Shown piece by piece: positions 5,117 through 7,144 of a stretch of 7,144 nt of DNA; the first letter of the stretch is position 1; every line of letters begins with the position of its first letter. The stretch covers positions 1-7,144 of the forward strand of contig JADHUZ010000066.1 in NCBI GenBank assembly GCA_016784265.1. Direction: 5' to 3'. Below the pieces are notes generated by a model. The model was not told where the DNA came from and ran no database searches. It saw only the letters and a list, made by a program, of their open reading frames with translations. A program made the position numbers and the translations under genes. Source of the DNA: Fidelibacterota bacterium (GTDB lineage Bacteria > Fidelibacterota > BS150m-G59).

Positions 5117-6403
5117 TCATTTTTCCTGCACCCTTTTTTCAAATTCAGGCAAAAATTTCTCCACTAATGCACGCACAGGCCACGAAACTGCCTCACCAAA
5201 TGGACAAATTGTTTTTCCAAAACTACCTTGCGAGAAATCCACCAATCCACCGATATTGTCCGTAATATCGAGCAACAGTTCAATGTCTTCCTGTCGTGCA
5301 CCGCCAGAAGTAAATCGCTTCAAAATTTTAATCAGCCACGCCGTTCCTTCTCGACATGGTGTGCATTGACCGCAACTTTCGTGTGCATAAAATCGTGCCA
5401 AATTATAGCAAACTTGCACCATATCTGTGGTTTCGTTCATCACAATCACAGCGCCACTTCCGAGCATTGAGCCGGCTTTTTGAATCGCATCATAATCCAT
5501 CGTCAGCCCATCGATTTCCTTTGCTGTCAAAATCGGTGATGAACTCCCACCCGGAATGACAGATTTCAGCGGGATATCGTCTTTCATTCCGCCACAAAAT
5601 TCGTCGTTGTATATCAAATCGTGCAACGGCGTACCCATCGGAACTTCAAAAACGCCCGGATTTTTCACATGCCCTGAAATCGAAAATAATTTCGTGCCAG
5701 CCGAATTTTCCACACCCAAATCCACGAACCATTGTGCACCATTCTCAAAAATTGGCGGCAATGCGGCAAAAGTTTCCACATTATTCACAACTGTCGGACA
5801 TTGCAAATAACCCTCGATTGCCGGAAATGGTGGCTTGATTCTGGGCTGACCGCGTTTGCCTTCGATGGATTCTATCAACGCCGTTTCCTCGCCACAAATG
5901 TATGCACCCGCGCCACGATGCACGACGATGTCAAAATCAAAATCCGAACCGAAAATCCTTTTTCCAAGAATGTTTTTTTCTTTCGCTTCGGCAATTGCAT
6001 TTTCTAAAATTTCGGCTTCTTTTTTGAATTCGCCGCGAATATAAACAAACGCCAAATGGCAATCAATCGCCTTCGCCGCGATAATCATTCCATCAAACAT
6101 TTGATGCGGATTTTTCGAGAGCAACACGCGATCTTTGAATGTTCCCGGCTCGCCTTCATCCGCATTGGAAATAAGATATTTCGGTTTGTCAATATCGCGC
6201 GGAATGAAACTCCATTTCATTCCAGCCGGAAATCCAGCGCCACCGCGCCCACGCAAATTCGATTGCTTTGCAATCTCGATAATCTCGTCAGCGGACATTT
6301 CCAAAATTGCCCGTTTCGCTTGATTGTAACCGCCGTTTTTTAGATAAAAATCCAGCGTGTGACAATTTTCTTGCTCAATAAATTGTGTTAGCATTTTTGT
6401 CAT
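5117..6403 (-). CDS. nuoF: NADH-quinone oxidoreductase subunit F (NuoF), FMN/NADH-binding
   Basis: Site of NADH oxidation in complex I: binds NADH and FMN and carries the [4Fe-4S] cluster N3. It is 428 residues, close to the usual 420-445. The glycine-rich FMN/NADH loop RGRGGAGFPAGMKWSF is at 51-66. ADEGEPGTFKDR is at 81-92. RGAGAYICGEETALIESIEG (163-182) continues with KRGQPRIKPPFPA (183-195). TVVNNVETF (204-212) and IPGGSSSP (283-290) follow. N3 ligands are Cys344, 347 and 350 in ESCGQCTPCREGT and Cys400 in TICPFGEAVSWP. The gap between Cys350 and Cys400 holds 49 residues rather than about 40; the extra part reads LVDFSQGSF (387-395). The ATG at 6401-6403 is preferred over Met4 because AGAGAG lies 9 bases upstream of it. 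NuoE precedes it and NuoG follows, so this is the NADH arm cassette. HoxF and formate dehydrogenase beta subunits are homologous, but the context is nuo. Confidence 0.97.
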   Translation of the reverse strand: MTKMLTQFIEQENCHTLDFYLKNGGYNQAKRAILEMSADEIIEIAKQSNLRGRGGAGFPAGMKWSFIPRDIDKPKYLISNADEGEPGTFKDRVLLSKNPHQMFDGMIIAAKAIDCHLAFVYIRGEFKKEAEILENAIAEAKEKNILGKRIFGSDFDFDIVVHRGAGAYICGEETALIESIEGKRGQPRIKPPFPAIEGYLQCPTVVNNVETFAALPPIFENGAQWFVDLGVENSAGTKLFSISGHVKNPGVFEVPMGTPLHDLIYNDEFCGGMKDDIPLKSVIPGGSSSPILTAKEIDGLTMDYDAIQKAGSMLGSGAVIVMNETTDMVQVCYNLARFYAHESCGQCTPCREGTAWLIKILKRFTSGGARQEDIELLLDITDNIGGLVDFSQGSFGKTICPFGEAVSWPVRALVEKFLPEFEKRVQEK

Positions 6404-6412
6404 AATTTCATT

Positions 6413-6418
6413 CTCTCT
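6413..6418 (-). promoter_or_regulatory. Ribosome binding site of nuoF
   Basis: AGAGAG lies 9 bases before the nuoF ATG, immediately after the stop of the 39-codon ORF. It is weaker than the GGAGG-type sites elsewhere in the operon. It favours Met1 over Met4, which would have no purine run at a suitable distance. Confidence 0.45.
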
Positions 6419-6538
6419 TCATCGCAATTCTTTCAATAATTCAAATCCGCTCATATCAAATTTTGAAAAAGCGGAAACTTTTTTGCCCAAATCCTTCAGC
6501 GACGCGCCTGAATGGTAGATTTCATTTTCGCAAATCAC
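6419..6538 (-). CDS. Small ORF (39 residues) between nuoE and nuoF, function unknown
   Basis: Between the nuoE stop and the nuoF start is an open frame of 39 codons plus TGA. It starts with GTG, which overlaps the nuoE stop by four bases (GTGA), the coupling seen elsewhere in this operon in ATGA form. Its stop falls just before the purine-rich nuoF ribosome site, 15 bases from the nuoF ATG, so it fills the gap almost exactly. The product begins MICENEIYHSGASLKD and ends KFDMSGFELLKELR. It is soluble and near-neutral (about six acidic and six basic side chains), has one Cys, no membrane helix and a likely helical C-terminus. Codon choice (GAA, AAA, TTT) resembles the flanking genes. I do not recognise a family. 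NuoE upstream is already full length, so this is not its lost C-terminus. It may be a small complex I accessory or assembly protein, or a coupling ORF. A frame this short can also stay open by chance. Confidence 0.55.
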   Translation of the reverse strand: MICENEIYHSGASLKDLGKKVSAFSKFDMSGFELLKELR

Positions 6539-7002
6539 AGATCATCAATCGTCCTGTCCAATTCTTCAATCGTTTTGCCTTCGATATAATCATCGTTGAG
6601 TTGAACGACAGGTCCCGTTCCGCACGAACCAAGACATTCGACTTTGAGCAATGAAAATTTACCGTCTTTTGTCGTTTCGCCGGGTTGGATTTTCAATTTT
6701 TTTGCAAAATGATCCACCACTTTGTCTGCTCCCGCCAAACTGCACGAAAGCGTCTGGCAAACTTGAATCCGATATTTCCCCATCGGCTTGCGGAAAAACA
6801 TCGTGTAAAACGAAGCCGTATCCATCATTTCCGATGGTTCGATTTCGCACATTTCCGCTACTTTTTCAATTGTTTCGTTGCTCAAATATCCTTCTTGCGA
6901 TTGCGCCAAATGCAAGAGCGGTAACGCACACGAACGTTTATCGGGATATTGCGAGAAAATATTTTCTGCTCGTTTTTGATTTTCTTCAGTAAAAAAACTC
7001 AT
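6535..7002 (-). CDS. nuoE: NADH-quinone oxidoreductase subunit E (NuoE), [2Fe-2S] thioredoxin-like
   Basis: NADH-arm subunit (155 residues; the family is about 155-180) holding the [2Fe-2S] cluster N1a next to the FMN of NuoF. The N-terminal helical part (about 1-75) has the family segments ALPLLHLAQSQEGYLS (26-41) and MMDTASFYTMFFRKPMGKY (59-77). The thioredoxin-like domain follows with the four cluster ligands: Cys82 and Cys87 in VCQTLSCSLAGA, and Cys123 and Cys127 in VECLGSCGTGPVVQLND. The protein ends GKTIEELDRTIDDL. The ATG overlaps the nuoD stop (ATGA) and has GGGGAG at 8 bases, so the start is secure. Downstream, its TGA overlaps the GTG of a 39-codon ORF, placing that ORF between it and its partner nuoF. 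HoxE and formate dehydrogenase gamma subunits are similar, but the nuo context decides. Confidence 0.97.
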   Translation of the reverse strand: MSFFTEENQKRAENIFSQYPDKRSCALPLLHLAQSQEGYLSNETIEKVAEMCEIEPSEMMDTASFYTMFFRKPMGKYRIQVCQTLSCSLAGADKVVDHFAKKLKIQPGETTKDGKFSLLKVECLGSCGTGPVVQLNDDYIEGKTIEELDRTIDDL

Positions 7003-7144
7003 CTGTCTAACTCCCCTGCGATGATATTCAAACTTCCCAAAACTGCAACAATATCCGCAATCATCGCACCTTTCATAATTTCCGGGAAAATCGCATAATG
7101 CAAAAATGACGGCGGTCGCGTGCGCACTCGAACGGGCTTGTTAG
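6999..7144 (-). CDS. nuoD: NADH-quinone oxidoreductase subunit D (NuoD), C-terminal 47 codons, cut by the window edge
   Basis: C-terminus of the 49-kDa-type subunit, which with NuoB forms the quinone-reduction site near cluster N2. Only the last 47 codons plus TGA are in the window, and the frame is open through base 7144. The visible peptide starts NKPVRVRTRPPSFLHYAI and ends IADIVAVLGSLNIIAGELDR. It matches the conserved NuoD/NuoCD ending, where a basic RVRxRPPSF segment is followed by a helix, a GSxxIxxGExDR motif and the terminal Arg. The segment is also related to the C-terminal part of [NiFe]-hydrogenase large subunits, but without their cysteine motif. The stop overlaps the nuoE ATG by four bases. 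Whether nuoD is fused to nuoC cannot be seen here. Confidence 0.92.
   Translation of the reverse strand, partial: NKPVRVRTRPPSFLHYAIFPEIMKGAMIADIVAVLGSLNIIAGELDR
7011..7016 (-). promoter_or_regulatory. Ribosome binding site of nuoE
   Basis: GGGGAG within the last codons of nuoD (the AGELDR C-terminus) is 8 bases before the nuoE ATG. It confirms the start that overlaps the nuoD stop as ATGA. Confidence 0.7.

Noticed and set aside
6419..6538. The 39-codon frame as a frameshifted C-terminal extension of NuoE
   Set aside because: NuoE already ends at its normal length with a typical C-terminus, and the frame begins with its own start codon in a GTGA overlap.
1..7144. tRNA, rRNA, CRISPR array, insertion sequence or defence system
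   Set aside because: Every long stretch is accounted for by nuo genes. No cloverleaf, spaced identical repeats, transposase frame or terminal inverted repeats were seen.

Overview
The whole window is one stretch of a bacterial respiratory complex I (NDH-1, type I NADH:quinone oxidoreductase) operon, all of it on the minus strand. Reading in the direction of transcription (right to left) the order is nuoD (3' end only), nuoE, a 39-codon unnamed small ORF, nuoF, a 117-base spacer holding a possible 23-codon ORF, nuoG, nuoH, a short heptad-periodic spacer, nuoI, nuoJ, nuoK, nuoL (5' part only). nuoA-C presumably lie beyond the right edge, and the rest of nuoL plus nuoM and nuoN beyond the left edge. 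That is inferred from the usual nuo order.

The genes cover the three modules of the enzyme. NuoE, NuoF and NuoG form the NADH-oxidising arm (FMN and most Fe-S clusters). NuoD and NuoI, with NuoH in the membrane, form the quinone-reducing connection. NuoJ, NuoK and NuoL belong to the proton-pumping membrane arm. All Fe-S cysteine ligands expected for N1a, N3, N1b, N5, N4, N7, N6a and N6b can be read, as can the membrane glutamates and lysines used in proton translocation. Nothing looks broken, so the complex is probably functional and uses NADH.

Packing is tight: ATGA overlaps at nuoD/nuoE, nuoI/nuoJ and nuoJ/nuoK, a GTGA overlap between nuoE and the small ORF, TAATG at nuoK/nuoL, and one base between nuoG and nuoH. 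Only two places depart from this: the nuoH-nuoI spacer (46 bases, repeat-like) and the nuoF-nuoG spacer (117 bases). No promoter or terminator is convincing, which fits an internal slice of a long polycistronic unit.

Organism: a Gram-negative-type bacterium of moderate to low G+C with good Shine-Dalgarno sites, a separate nuoD (no nuoCD fusion) and nuo order D-E-F-G-H-I-J-K-L. The heptad-periodic spacer and protein flavour make a lineage in or near Bacteroidota/Chlorobiota/Ignavibacteria plausible, but this is a low-confidence guess. The items most worth following are the small ORF between nuoE and nuoF, the spacer ORF ahead of nuoG, a nine-residue insertion beside the N3 cluster ligand of NuoF, and the very short NuoG.
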